Shown here one piece after another: positions 1-7,280 of a DNA stretch of 64,000 bases. Position 1 is the first letter of the stretch. Each line of letters begins with the position of its first letter. Both the position numbers and the translations under genes were made by a program. Location of the stretch: contig NZ_CP036273.1 of NCBI RefSeq assembly GCF_007747215.1, forward strand, positions 2,836,322-2,900,321, read 5' to 3'. The stretch comes from Urbifossiella limnaea (GTDB lineage: Bacteria > Planctomycetota > Planctomycetia > Gemmatales > Gemmataceae). The notes beneath the pieces were generated by a model that was not told where the DNA came from, did no database searches, and saw nothing but the letters and a program-made list of their open reading frames with translations.

Positions 1-274
1 CCACCTGGAGCGTGTCGCGGTCGGTGATGCCGGTGCCGTCGGTGTCTGAAGGCGGCACGTGCATCCGTTCGGCGTAGCGCTTGATCTGGTGGGCCGCGCC
101 GTGGACCATCACGACGCGGATGCTCAGGCTGCGGAGCAGGGCGATGTCCAGCAGCAGGTTGGGGAAGTTCTCGTCCTCCACGACCGCGCCGTCGAGCGCG
201 ATGACGAACACCCGGTCGCGGAACCGGGGGACGTAGCGGAGAATTTCGCGGAACTGCGTCAGCCGCTCACGCAT
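1..274 (-). CDS. ArgA-like amino-acid kinase (N-acetylglutamate synthase/kinase), partial
   Basis: Reading leftward from the ATG at 274-272, 91 codons are present before the window edge, so only the N-terminus is seen. The translation begins MRERLTQFREILRYVPRFRD and continues with an ArgA-type core: VIALDGAVVEDENF, then LLLDIALLRSLSIRVVMVHGA. This matches the start of the amino-acid kinase domain of ArgA (helix, 'R-x-FVI-x-LxG-x-x-x-E', 'DIxLLxSLGIRxVxVHGA'). The family makes or binds N-acetylglutamate in arginine synthesis. Whether the C-terminal GNAT acetyltransferase domain follows cannot be seen, so it could be a synthase, a kinase (ArgB) or a fusion. It is divergent from the thioredoxin reductase gene. 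Confidence 0.72.
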   Translation of the reverse strand, partial: MRERLTQFREILRYVPRFRDRVFVIALDGAVVEDENFPNLLLDIALLRSLSIRVVMVHGAAHQIKRYAERMHVPPSDTDGTGITDRDTLQV

Positions 275-311
275 CAACGTGGACCCCAAACCCCGTGCCG
301 TGATGGCTTTC

Positions 312-317
312 TACAAT
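312..317 (+). promoter_or_regulatory. candidate -10 element TACAAT in the argA-like/trxB divergent region
   Basis: TACAAT lies in the 167-base divergent gap, 124 bases upstream of the thioredoxin reductase start. There is no convincing -35 hexamer at 16-18 bases. The same hexamer occurs upstream of hflX and of the gene at 32152. Confidence 0.25.
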
Positions 318-441
318 ACACCCGTTGCCCGCCGCGGCGATAGGCCGGGCCGCTGGCCGGCCAAGGCCCGGCCGTGCGAACCCGCCGCCGCGACCCGGTA
401 CATTACGACACAGATACCCGCCCCCGCCGGAGCTCTCCGCG

Positions 442-1506
442 ATGCCTGAGAACGTCGTCATCATCGGGTCCGGCCCCGCGGCCTGGACGGCCGCCATCTA
501 CGCCGCGCGGGCGAACCTCAACCCGCTGGTCATCCAGGGGAACCCGTTCGACAAGAAGAATCAGGAGAACGGCACCCTGCCGCTCGGGCAGCTCGCCCTC
601 ACCACCGAGGTCGAGAACTTCCCCAGCTGGCCGGCCGGCGACACCCGCCAGTACCTCAAGACCGCCCTCGACGAGGAAGACCAGCCGTACTGGGTGACGG
701 CCAACAAGCCGCAGCCGACGCACGGGATCAACGGCCCCGAGCTCGTCGCCCTGAGCCGCAAGCAGGCCGTGAACTTCGGCACCCGCGTCGAGTCGAAGGA
801 CGTGGTGAAGGTGGACTTCTCGAAGCGCCCGTTCACGCTCACCACGCACGACGGCGAGACGGTGCAGGCCCACACCGTGATTGTGGCGACGGGGGCGCGG
901 GCGAACTACCTGGGGCTGCCGAGCGAGGACAAGTTCAAGAACAACGGCGTGAGTGCCTGCGCCGTCTGCGACGGGGCGCTGCCGCGCTTCCGCAACAAGC
1001 CGATCGTCGTGGTTGGCGGCGGCGACTCGGCCGTGGAAGAAGCCGGCTACCTGACGAAGTTCGCCAGCACGGTCCACCTGTTCGTCCGCCGCGACGCCCT
1101 GCGGGCGAGCAAGATCATGGCCGAGCGGGCGCTGAAAAACCCGAAGATCGACATCCGCTGGCACACGGCCGTGGACGAGGTACTCGGCGAGGACAAGGCC
1201 GGCGTCACCGGCATCCGGGCGAAGAACCTCAAGACCGGCGAGACGACCGACATGCCGGCGAGCGGCCTGTTCCTGGCGATCGGCCACACGCCGAACGTGA
1301 ACTTCCTCGACGGTCAGCTCAAGTTGAACGAGGGCGGGTACGTGGAGTGGACGACCCTCGGCCGCACCTACACGAGCGTCGAGGGCGTGTTCGCGGCCGG
1401 CGACGTGGCCGACGACTACTACCGGCAGGCGATCAGCGCCGCGGGGACGGGGTGCATGGCGGCGCTGGACGCGGAGCGCTACCTGGGGCACCACGGGCTG
1501 GTGTGA
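442..1506 (+). CDS. trxB: Thioredoxin reductase (NADPH, FAD)
   Basis: A 354-residue flavoprotein that reduces thioredoxin with NADPH in the cytoplasm. The FAD-binding GSGPAA is at residues 9-14, the redox-active CAVC at 173-176, the NADPH site [10 protein letters not shown] at 191-200 and the C-terminal FAD motif GDVAD near 320. The start ATG at 442 is chosen because homology begins at once ([15 protein letters not shown]); the upstream in-frame extension is low-complexity and unlike the family. At 354 residues it is about 30 longer than common TrxB proteins. The extra length lies mainly around residues 68-98, between the FAD-domain strands. The gene is monocistronic and ends 7 bases before a long inverted repeat that it shares with the convergent Rieske gene. 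Confidence 0.93.
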   Translation: MPENVVIIGSGPAAWTAAIYAARANLNPLVIQGNPFDKKNQENGTLPLGQLALTTEVENFPSWPAGDTRQYLKTALDEEDQPYWVTANKPQPTHGINGPELVALSRKQAVNFGTRVESKDVVKVDFSKRPFTLTTHDGETVQAHTVIVATGARANYLGLPSEDKFKNNGVSACAVCDGALPRFRNKPIVVVGGGDSAVEEAGYLTKFASTVHLFVRRDALRASKIMAERALKNPKIDIRWHTAVDEVLGEDKAGVTGIRAKNLKTGETTDMPASGLFLAIGHTPNVNFLDGQLKLNEGGYVEWTTLGRTYTSVEGVFAAGDVADDYYRQAISAAGTGCMAALDAERYLGHHGLV

Positions 1507-1513
1507 TGAGCTT

Positions 1514-1591
1514 GCGAGCGGCCCGCGTGAGCGGGCTGTTCCTGTGCGAACCAATGCGCACAGGAACAGCCCGCTCACGCGGGCCGCTCGC
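1514..1591. repeat. Long inverted repeat, family A copy 1 (REP-doublet-like hairpin)
   Basis: Two 35-base arms (1514-1548 and 1557-1591) are perfect inverted copies around an 8-base loop. Each arm holds a smaller palindrome, GCCCGC-GTGA-GCGGGC, on one strand or the other. A second copy sharing a 30-base arm core lies at 27239-27316. It sits between convergent trxB and the Rieske gene, and the right arm encodes the last residues and the TGA stop of the latter. It could act as a bidirectional terminator or mRNA 3' stabiliser; there is no T-run. Confidence 0.85.
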
Positions 1592-2654
1592 CGATCGTTC
1601 GACCCAGCATCTGGTGGAAGTGGTAGCCGCCGTTCTCGCGCTTCACGCTGAACCGCCCCGTCGTGTAGCTGCGGCTGTTCAGCCCGCGCTGCACCTCCTC
1701 GCACACGCCGACATCTTCCGCCTGCACCTGGTCTGCGACGCGCACACTCTCTTCGACAAACTCCGGGTCGGTGCCCGCGGCGAAGTAGAAGTCGAAGACG
1801 ACGCGGCAGCGGTCGGGGCCGAGCGGCAGCACCAGGTTGGTGTCCATTACGCCGCTGTACAGGTTCAGCATCAGGTTCGGCCACACCCACCAGTACGCGG
1901 CCAGGTCGCCGGTGCGGGTGCGGCCGGCGGCCCCGTCACCGGGCGTCAGCGGGCTGCTTTGTAGCACCGTGTTCCCGTCGCAGACGGTGCGGTACTCGCG
2001 GTAGTCGAGTACGCCGGCGAGCGCGGGGTGAACGGTGTTCACGTGGTAGCCGCCGTCCAGATAGTTATCAACGTACACCTTCCAGTTGCAGGCCAGGTCG
2101 TAGCTCTTCTGGGCCTTCCACTCCAGTCCCGCGAACGCGTTCCGGGTTTCCGCCGACGCCGGCAGCGGGCCGAGGAAATCGACCAGTGACGCGGCGGGTT
2201 CCGTGAGGTGGACGAACACGAACGGCCCCCACTCGGCGACGGCCACCGGCGGCAGGCCGTTGGCGTCCTTGTCGAACTCCTCGACGCCCTCGAACTCGGG
2301 GGTGCCGCGGAGCTTGCCGGCGAGGTCGTAGGTCCAGCCGTGGTAGCGGCAGCGGAGCTTGGTGGCGTGGCCGCACGGCTCGGTGCGGATCGGCGCCGCG
2401 CGGTGCCGGCACACGTTGAAAAACGCCCGTAGCACGGCGTCGTCGCCGCGCACGACCAGCACGGGTTCGCCGGAGATATTCGCGGTGAGGAAGTCTCCGG
2501 GGGCTTTCACCTGTTCGACGCGACCGACGAGCTGCCAGCCGCGCGCGAAGACGTGCTCGCGCTCGGCGGCGAGCACGGCCGCGTCGGTGTACCACGTGTT
2601 GGGGAGGGTGCGGGCGCGGGAGAGGGGCAGCGCCGGGTCGAAGCCGTGGGCCAT
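1575..2654 (-). CDS. Rieske [2Fe-2S] ring-hydroxylating oxygenase alpha subunit
   Basis: A 359-residue oxygenase component of the aromatic-ring-hydroxylating / choline-carnitine monooxygenase type. The Rieske cluster ligands are C82-x-H84 and C102-x2-H105, spaced exactly CxH-x17-CxxH. The mononuclear iron site follows as DNYLDGGYHVNTVH with H204 and H209. Such proteins hydroxylate or demethylate small organics and need a separate reductase; none is adjacent. It is the last gene of a minus-strand operon, 9 bases after the SDR gene. The final residues ERPA and the TGA stop are encoded by the right arm of the inverted repeat, so the natural C-terminus may have been reset by repeat insertion. The substrate cannot be predicted. 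Confidence 0.85.
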   Translation of the reverse strand: MAHGFDPALPLSRARTLPNTWYTDAAVLAAEREHVFARGWQLVGRVEQVKAPGDFLTANISGEPVLVVRGDDAVLRAFFNVCRHRAAPIRTEPCGHATKLRCRYHGWTYDLAGKLRGTPEFEGVEEFDKDANGLPPVAVAEWGPFVFVHLTEPAASLVDFLGPLPASAETRNAFAGLEWKAQKSYDLACNWKVYVDNYLDGGYHVNTVHPALAGVLDYREYRTVCDGNTVLQSSPLTPGDGAAGRTRTGDLAAYWWVWPNLMLNLYSGVMDTNLVLPLGPDRCRVVFDFYFAAGTDPEFVEESVRVADQVQAEDVGVCEEVQRGLNSRSYTTGRFSVKRENGGYHFHQMLGRTIGERPA

Positions 2655-2663
2655 TGTTGCCCC

Positions 2664-3470
2664 TTAAATCGTGACCGACGAGAAGCCGCCGTCCACGACG
2701 ATGTTCTGCCCGGTGACGAACCCGGACGCCTTCGGTGACGCCAGCCAGACGATCGCGCCGCCGAGTTCCGGCGCCTCGCCGAACCGGCCCATCGGCGTGT
2801 GCCCGACGATCGACTGGCCGCGCTCGGTGTACGTGCCGTCGTCGCGGAGCAGCATCCGCCGGTTCTGCTCGGCCGGGAAGAAGCCGGGGCTGATGGCGTT
2901 CACCCGCACGCCCTTCGTGGCCCACTCGCGGGCCAGCCACTGCGTCAGGTTCAGCACCGCGGCCTTGCTCGCCGAGTACGCCACCACCCGCGACAGCGGC
3001 AGGATCGCCGACATCGACGCGACGTTGATGATGCTTCCCCGGCCGGCGGCGACCATCGTCTCGCCGAACACCTGGCACGGCAGCAGGGTGCCGCCGACGA
3101 GGTTCAGGTCGAACACGGCCGACCAGCCCTCCAGCGGCAGCTTCGTGAAGTCGCCGCCGGGCATCACCGTCGCCTCGGGCTTGTTGCCGCCGGCGCCGTT
3201 GACCAGCACCGTGACCGCGCCCCACTTGTTCAGGATGGTGTCGCGGGCGGCGCGGATCGAGTCCTTGCTCATGGCGTCGGCGGGGACGAAGACCGCCGTA
3301 CCGCCGGCCGCTTCGATCCGCTCGACGGCGTAACGGCCGCGGTCCTCGCTGCGGCCGATGACGGCGATCTTGGCGCCGTGCGCCGCGAGCGCGTCGGCCA
3401 TCGCGCCGCCGAGCACGCCGGTGCCGCCGAACACGGCCGCGACTTCGCCGGACAGGTCGAACAGGTTCAT
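2664..3470 (-). CDS. SDR oxidoreductase, D-mannonate oxidoreductase (fructuronate reductase)-like
   Basis: A 268-residue short-chain dehydrogenase. The cofactor loop GGTGVLGG is at residues 15-22, NGAGG at 91-95, catalytic Ser near 152-154, and YSASK with Y165 and K169. The substrate loop and C-terminus (GFFPAEQNRRML and later) resemble SDR-type D-mannonate oxidoreductases, which reduce fructuronate to D-mannonate. Context supports this: the gene starts 3 bases after a UxaE-type tagaturonate epimerase, whose product is fructuronate. Other SDR substrates cannot be excluded by sequence alone. Confidence 0.82.
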   Translation of the reverse strand: MNLFDLSGEVAAVFGGTGVLGGAMADALAAHGAKIAVIGRSEDRGRYAVERIEAAGGTAVFVPADAMSKDSIRAARDTILNKWGAVTVLVNGAGGNKPEATVMPGGDFTKLPLEGWSAVFDLNLVGGTLLPCQVFGETMVAAGRGSIINVASMSAILPLSRVVAYSASKAAVLNLTQWLAREWATKGVRVNAISPGFFPAEQNRRMLLRDDGTYTERGQSIVGHTPMGRFGEAPELGGAIVWLASPKASGFVTGQNIVVDGGFSSVTI

Positions 3471-3473
3471 CGC

Positions 3474-4724
3474 CTACTCCACGAACAGCGGCTTCAGGTG
3501 GCGGTCGTACAGGTTGCCGGTCACGTTCCGGCTCACACTCGCCTCGCACTCGCGCAGCAGCCCGAGGTACTTGTCCCCCAGTTTCGCCGCGACCTTGAAG
3601 CCGACGTGTACCAGCTGCCGCAGGTGCGGGTTGAACGCCGGGTTCGTCGGCTCGTGCCGCAGCGCCGCGACGAACTCCGCTCCCGACCACCCGGCCACGA
3701 CCGCGGTCGAGGGCAGCTTCGCCGAGTCGATGTCGATCACGGTGGCGTAGGGGGCACAGAGTTCGTCCTTCTTGGCGAGCGCCTGGGCGTAGATCTCCTT
3801 CGCCAGAGCCAGGCCCGGCCCGCCGGCTTCCGCGAGGCCGATGACCTCTTCGAGCCACGTCGTGCCGGCCGTCTTCAGGTGGAGGCCGGCACCGAAGTCC
3901 CGGACGGCTTGCCGCATCACGGGGTAGAGCGAGAACTTGTCGCTGCCGGAATGCACGCTCAGCTTCAGGTTCGCCGGCAGGCCGAACGCCCGCACCGCGA
4001 ACGCGATGACGGCGAGGTCCTGGCGGAACTCCTTCTCGAACTGCCGCAGGTCGCCGACGTAATCGACGCCCTTGTTGAACCGGCCGGTGAACTTCGGGGC
4101 GATCGTCTGCGCCGGCACGCCCTCGGCGGCGAGCGCGGCCAGGATCACGAGGAGTTCCGGCGGCGTCTGCGGGGCGTCGGTCTCGTCCATCGACACTTCG
4201 GTGATGAAGTTCCCGGCCCCCTTCGTGGCGGCGATCTTGCGGTAGATGGCGCCGGCGTCCTGGACCGCCTTCAGGTACTTCGTGCCGACGCGGAGCAGGT
4301 CCGCCCGTGTGACCGTGAACGGCTCGTCGATGCCGGGGATGCTGAGCCGGCCCGCCAGGTCGGACAGCCGGTTGGCCAGCGCCTCGACCGCGGCCGGGTC
4401 CGCGGGAAGTCCGATGGAGTCGGCCACGTCGATGGTGTAGAAGTCGCACGCCGGCAGGAAGCGATCGACGGTGTCGAGCCGGATGTGGTCGGCGTCCACG
4501 TGGTACGGCTTCGCCCAACTCAACTCGCGGACGGCGGCGTCGGCCGCAGCGCGAGTCGTGCCGGGCTCGCTGCCGATGATCGTGTGCTCACGGTTCGACT
4601 TGTTCCAGACGGGGATCACCTCGACGCCGTGGTCCGCGGCCAGCAGGCACGCCCGCAACTGGGCCTTCGCCTGGTGGGCGAAGCGGTCTCCGACGCCGAT
4701 CGAGAACTTCGCCAGGGAGAGCAT
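3474..4724 (-). CDS. uxaE: Tagaturonate/fructuronate epimerase (UxaE family)
   Basis: A 416-residue cytoplasmic protein starting MLSLAKFSIGVGDRFAHQAK. The body, with PVWNKSNREH, KPYHVDADHI and KFTGRFNKGVDYVGD segments, matches the UxaE family that interconverts D-tagaturonate and D-fructuronate by 4-epimerisation in hexuronate breakdown. It is the first gene of the operon uxaE-SDR-Rieske and is followed after 3 bases by the mannonate oxidoreductase-like gene, the logical next step. No isomerase, kinase or aldolase of the pathway lies in the window. Confidence 0.8.
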   Translation of the reverse strand: MLSLAKFSIGVGDRFAHQAKAQLRACLLAADHGVEVIPVWNKSNREHTIIGSEPGTTRAAADAAVRELSWAKPYHVDADHIRLDTVDRFLPACDFYTIDVADSIGLPADPAAVEALANRLSDLAGRLSIPGIDEPFTVTRADLLRVGTKYLKAVQDAGAIYRKIAATKGAGNFITEVSMDETDAPQTPPELLVILAALAAEGVPAQTIAPKFTGRFNKGVDYVGDLRQFEKEFRQDLAVIAFAVRAFGLPANLKLSVHSGSDKFSLYPVMRQAVRDFGAGLHLKTAGTTWLEEVIGLAEAGGPGLALAKEIYAQALAKKDELCAPYATVIDIDSAKLPSTAVVAGWSGAEFVAALRHEPTNPAFNPHLRQLVHVGFKVAAKLGDKYLGLLRECEASVSRNVTGNLYDRHLKPLFVE

Positions 4725-5106
4725 GGGCGCCTCGCGGGGGGTGCGGCTGTTCTACGCCGCCGGGCGCGTCCGGGCGACCGGTGCGAACCTCGGCCGCGGC
4801 GCGGTTCTCCGTGACGCGCCGATCGGCGGGGTCGGCGCGGTTGTCGGAACTGTCTCAGGAATTCCGATTCGATGCGCCACAAGCCCTGATTTCGTGAGGG
4901 TTTGTGGGTGTGGCGAAAACTCCGGAAGTTTGCTTGCCTCACCGGCGGCGGGTGATAAGAAGCGTCTACCTTTGACCGCCCCTGGCCCGTGGGGCGGACA
5001 CGCGAGCGACCCCGCGGGTAGCGGGTTATCGGATTGGAGTTCCCCCCGGCGGGCGCCGATAGCACCCACCGGACACACTGTACACCCCGTACACAGAGGA
5101 TCCCGC
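4725..5106. other. Gene-free divergent region upstream of uxaE and the acidic protein gene
   Basis: About 380 bases. One fair sigma70-like promoter for the rightward gene is annotated separately (4930-4958). No convincing small gene, RNA or repeat is seen otherwise. If that promoter is used, the acidic-protein mRNA has a leader of about 140 bases. Confidence 0.5.
4930..4958 (+). promoter_or_regulatory. Candidate sigma70 promoter for the acidic protein
   Basis: TTGCTT (4930-4935), 17-base spacer, TGATAA (4953-4958). Confidence 0.35.
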
Positions 5107-5403
5107 ATGCCCGGACGCCTGCTGACCCTCCCGGGAATGGCCCCGGCCGACGACGAACTCCGGTCGTGGTCGCTGGTCCCGGCCCCGCTCGCCGCCGCCG
5201 ACGAGGACGACGACGAGGAACTGGAAGACGACGACGACGACGATGACGACGACGACCTCGACGACGACCTCGACGACGATGAGTTCGACGACGACGATGA
5301 CCTCGACGACCTGGACGACGACTTCGACGACGACGATTTCGACGACGACGACGACGACGACCTGGACGACGACGAGGAAGAAGAGGACGACGACGAGGAG
5401 TAA
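5107..5403 (+). CDS. Highly acidic Asp-rich small protein, unknown function
   Basis: A 98-residue protein starting at ATG 5107. The first 32 residues look ordinary (MPGRLLTLPGMAPADDELRS). From about residue 33 to the end the chain is almost only Asp and Glu, broken by single Leu or Phe residues. There is no signal peptide or recognisable domain. The coding DNA is a near-continuous GAC/GAT/GAG run, prone to slippage, and produces artefactual Ser-rich frames on the other strand. Reality is supported by an upstream promoter and by a textbook terminator just after the stop. Acidic tails of this kind bind cations or basic proteins, but no function can be assigned. Confidence 0.6.
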   Translation: MPGRLLTLPGMAPADDELRSWSLVPAPLAAADEDDDEELEDDDDDDDDDDLDDDLDDDEFDDDDDLDDLDDDFDDDDFDDDDDDDLDDDEEEEDDDEE

Positions 5404-5409
5404 TCGCGT

Positions 5410-5445
5410 GCGGGGCGGGCTTCGGCCCGCCCCGTGCTCTTTCCC
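5410..5445 (+). terminator. Rho-independent-like terminator with UUCG tetraloop
   Basis: A perfect 10-bp GC stem (5411-5420 with 5425-5434) closes on the stable tetraloop TTCG, followed by TGCTCTTTCCC. It lies 7 bases after the stop of the acidic protein. Confidence 0.7.
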
Positions 5446-5516
5446 GGGGGCGTAGAATCCCCGGTGAGGCGGACCGCCTCCAACCCGCCGGCCCTGCCTC
5501 CGGAGTGCGGCCCGCG

Positions 5517-6428
5517 ATGAACCACCCGCCCCGCCCGCCTCACCTCCCCCGGCCCGTACCGCCCCGGCCGCCGACGGTAAAGGCGCGTCTCGCCCAGGCC
5601 ATCGGCCGCAACTGGGCGCGCGTCGGCTACGCCCGGCACGTCGAACCCACCTGGCTGGAACTGAACCGCTTCACGCTCTCCGTCCGCGGGCTGGCCGCCG
5701 ACTTCGACGGCCTCAAGGTCGCGCACCTCACCGACTTCCACTACGGCCCGCACCTGCCGAAGGGCTACGTCGAGGGCGCCCTGGAGCGCACGCTGGCCGA
5801 GAAGCCGGACGTGATCGCGCTCACCGGCGACTTCATCGACCGCGGTCCGAAGCACCTCCACGCCGCGGCGAAGTTGTTCCGCGAGCTGCGGGCGCCGCTC
5901 GGCGTGTACGGCGTCCTCGGCAACCACGACTTCTCGGTCCACACCGCCCGCGGCGTGCGCCGCCACGCCGACCTGCACCGGCACGTCGCCGACGCGCTCG
6001 GCGGCCACGGCGTGCGTGTGCTCCGGAACGAGTCGGTGCGGCTGACGCGGCCCGGCGGCGGGCTGGTGGTCGCCGGCGTGGACGACCTGTGGAGCCTCGA
6101 ATCGAACCCGGCGGCGGCGCTGGCGGGGTGCTGCCCGGACACGCCGCGGCTGGTGCTGGCGCACAACCCGCGGTCGGTGGAGCAGTTCGCCGGCCACCGG
6201 TTCGACCTGATGCTGAGCGGCCACACCCACGGCGGCCAGGTGGACTGGCCCGGCCTCGGCCGGCTGATGCTGAGCCGCAAGGCGAAGCGGTGGGCGGCGG
6301 GGATGTACGCGCACGGCGGCGGGCAGGTGTACGTGAACAAGGGCGTCGGCTACGGCTGGCGGTTCCGCTTCGGCGTCCGCCCGGAAGTTGCCGTGTTCAC
6401 CCTCCGGGCGGCCGGAATGACCGCGTGA
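5517..6428 (+). CDS. Calcineurin-like metallophosphoesterase (YaeI/UDP-hydrolase-like)
   Basis: A 303-residue hydrolase with all metallophosphoesterase blocks: LTDFHYG (D73, H75), TGDFIDRG near 103-110, GNHD at 135-138, LAHNP and finally GHTHGGQ. This binuclear-metal set is typical of the YaeI/YkuE group of phosphoesterases. The N-terminus is Pro- and Arg-rich, without a clear membrane segment. ATG 5517 is chosen over the GTG four codons upstream. The substrate is unknown, possibly a lipid-linked or nucleotide diphosphate. The gene stands alone between the acidic protein and the cytochrome. Confidence 0.87.
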   Translation: MNHPPRPPHLPRPVPPRPPTVKARLAQAIGRNWARVGYARHVEPTWLELNRFTLSVRGLAADFDGLKVAHLTDFHYGPHLPKGYVEGALERTLAEKPDVIALTGDFIDRGPKHLHAAAKLFRELRAPLGVYGVLGNHDFSVHTARGVRRHADLHRHVADALGGHGVRVLRNESVRLTRPGGGLVVAGVDDLWSLESNPAAALAGCCPDTPRLVLAHNPRSVEQFAGHRFDLMLSGHTHGGQVDWPGLGRLMLSRKAKRWAAGMYAHGGGQVYVNKGVGYGWRFRFGVRPEVAVFTLRAAGMTA

Positions 6429-6495
6429 TTGATGGCCGACGCCCCGCCCCGCTGCGATAATACCCGCGAGTCTTTCGCCCCCGGAGGAATCGTCC

Positions 6496-7224
6496 GTGAC
6501 CCCGCGCTCCCGCCTGTTCGCCTGCTCCACGCTCGCCGTCGCGTTCGGCTTCGTCGTCGCGCCGCGGGCCGTGTCCGCTGACCTGTCCAAGGACGCCGCC
6601 AAGGCCGCCGTCGCCGCCGACGTGGCCACCCTCGAGAAGCAACTCGCCGAGCTGTCCTCGACGCAGAAGAAGAACCTGGCCGTCGGCGCCCGCGGCATCG
6701 CGCTGCTGCTGATGAACTACGGCGACGAGCCGACGAAGGCCCAGGCGGCCAAGGTGTACGCCGGGCTGAAGCTGAAGGAGAAGGACTACAAGGGCGGCGT
6801 CGAGGCCGTGAAGGCGCTCGCGAGCCCGCCGGCCGGCGGCAAGTTCGACTCGAAAGCGATCGACGGCACGTTCGAGCTGCACGACGTGATGCACCCGTTC
6901 TCGATGAGCAAGTCGGGCGGGCTGAACATCGAGAAGGACATCCGTGACCTGTCCAAGGCCGGGGCCAAGGTGGACGCCAAGGACGCGCTCGTGCTCGGCG
7001 CCCGCGTGGCGGCCATCGCCGACTACACGCTGAAGCTCCCGAACGAGAAGGCCCTGACGAACGCGAGCATGAAGACGAAGTGGGAGCGGTGGTCGAAGGA
7101 CATGGGCACGGCCGGCGTGGGCCTGACCGAGGCGGCCGCCAAGAACGACGCCAAGGCGATGACGACGGCGCTGAAGAAGATGGGTGACAGCTGCAGCAAC
7201 TGCCACAACGACTTCCGCGACTGA
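6496..7224 (+). CDS. Secreted monohaem cytochrome c (c'-like)
   Basis: A 242-residue protein with a Sec signal peptide (cleavage probably after AVSA, near residue 28). The mature chain is helical and Lys/Ala-rich. The only haem motif, CSNCH at residues 233-237, lies at the extreme C-terminus, as in cytochrome c' four-helix proteins where the haem is often five-coordinate. GTG 6496 is the start because GGAGGA lies at 6482-6487 with good spacing. A periplasmic electron-transfer or gas-ligand role is likely, but the partner is not visible. A strong terminator follows. Confidence 0.8.
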   Translation: MTPRSRLFACSTLAVAFGFVVAPRAVSADLSKDAAKAAVAADVATLEKQLAELSSTQKKNLAVGARGIALLLMNYGDEPTKAQAAKVYAGLKLKEKDYKGGVEAVKALASPPAGGKFDSKAIDGTFELHDVMHPFSMSKSGGLNIEKDIRDLSKAGAKVDAKDALVLGARVAAIADYTLKLPNEKALTNASMKTKWERWSKDMGTAGVGLTEAAAKNDAKAMTTALKKMGDSCSNCHNDFRD

Positions 7225-7242
7225 CGCGGGGGGTTAGCCGCG

Positions 7243-7276
7243 AAGCCCGGGGACGACCGTCCCCGGGCTTTTGTTT
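7243..7276. terminator. Strong intrinsic terminator after the cytochrome gene
   Basis: A 12-bp perfect stem (7243-7254 with 7259-7270), loop GACC, then TTTTGTTTT. It lies between the cytochrome and the convergent DUF4129 gene, 5 bases from the latter's stop. Confidence 0.85.
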
Positions 7277-7280
7277 TGCC

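Noticed and set aside
403-1890. Long minus-strand open frame over trxB (Arg/Pro/His-rich)
   Set aside because: It has no family features and lies antisense to a clear thioredoxin reductase; GC-rich codon use opens such shadow frames throughout the window.
4752-6698. Ser-rich minus-strand frame over the Asp-rich gene
   Set aside because: The poly-Ser is simply the reverse complement of GAC/GAT/GAG repeats.
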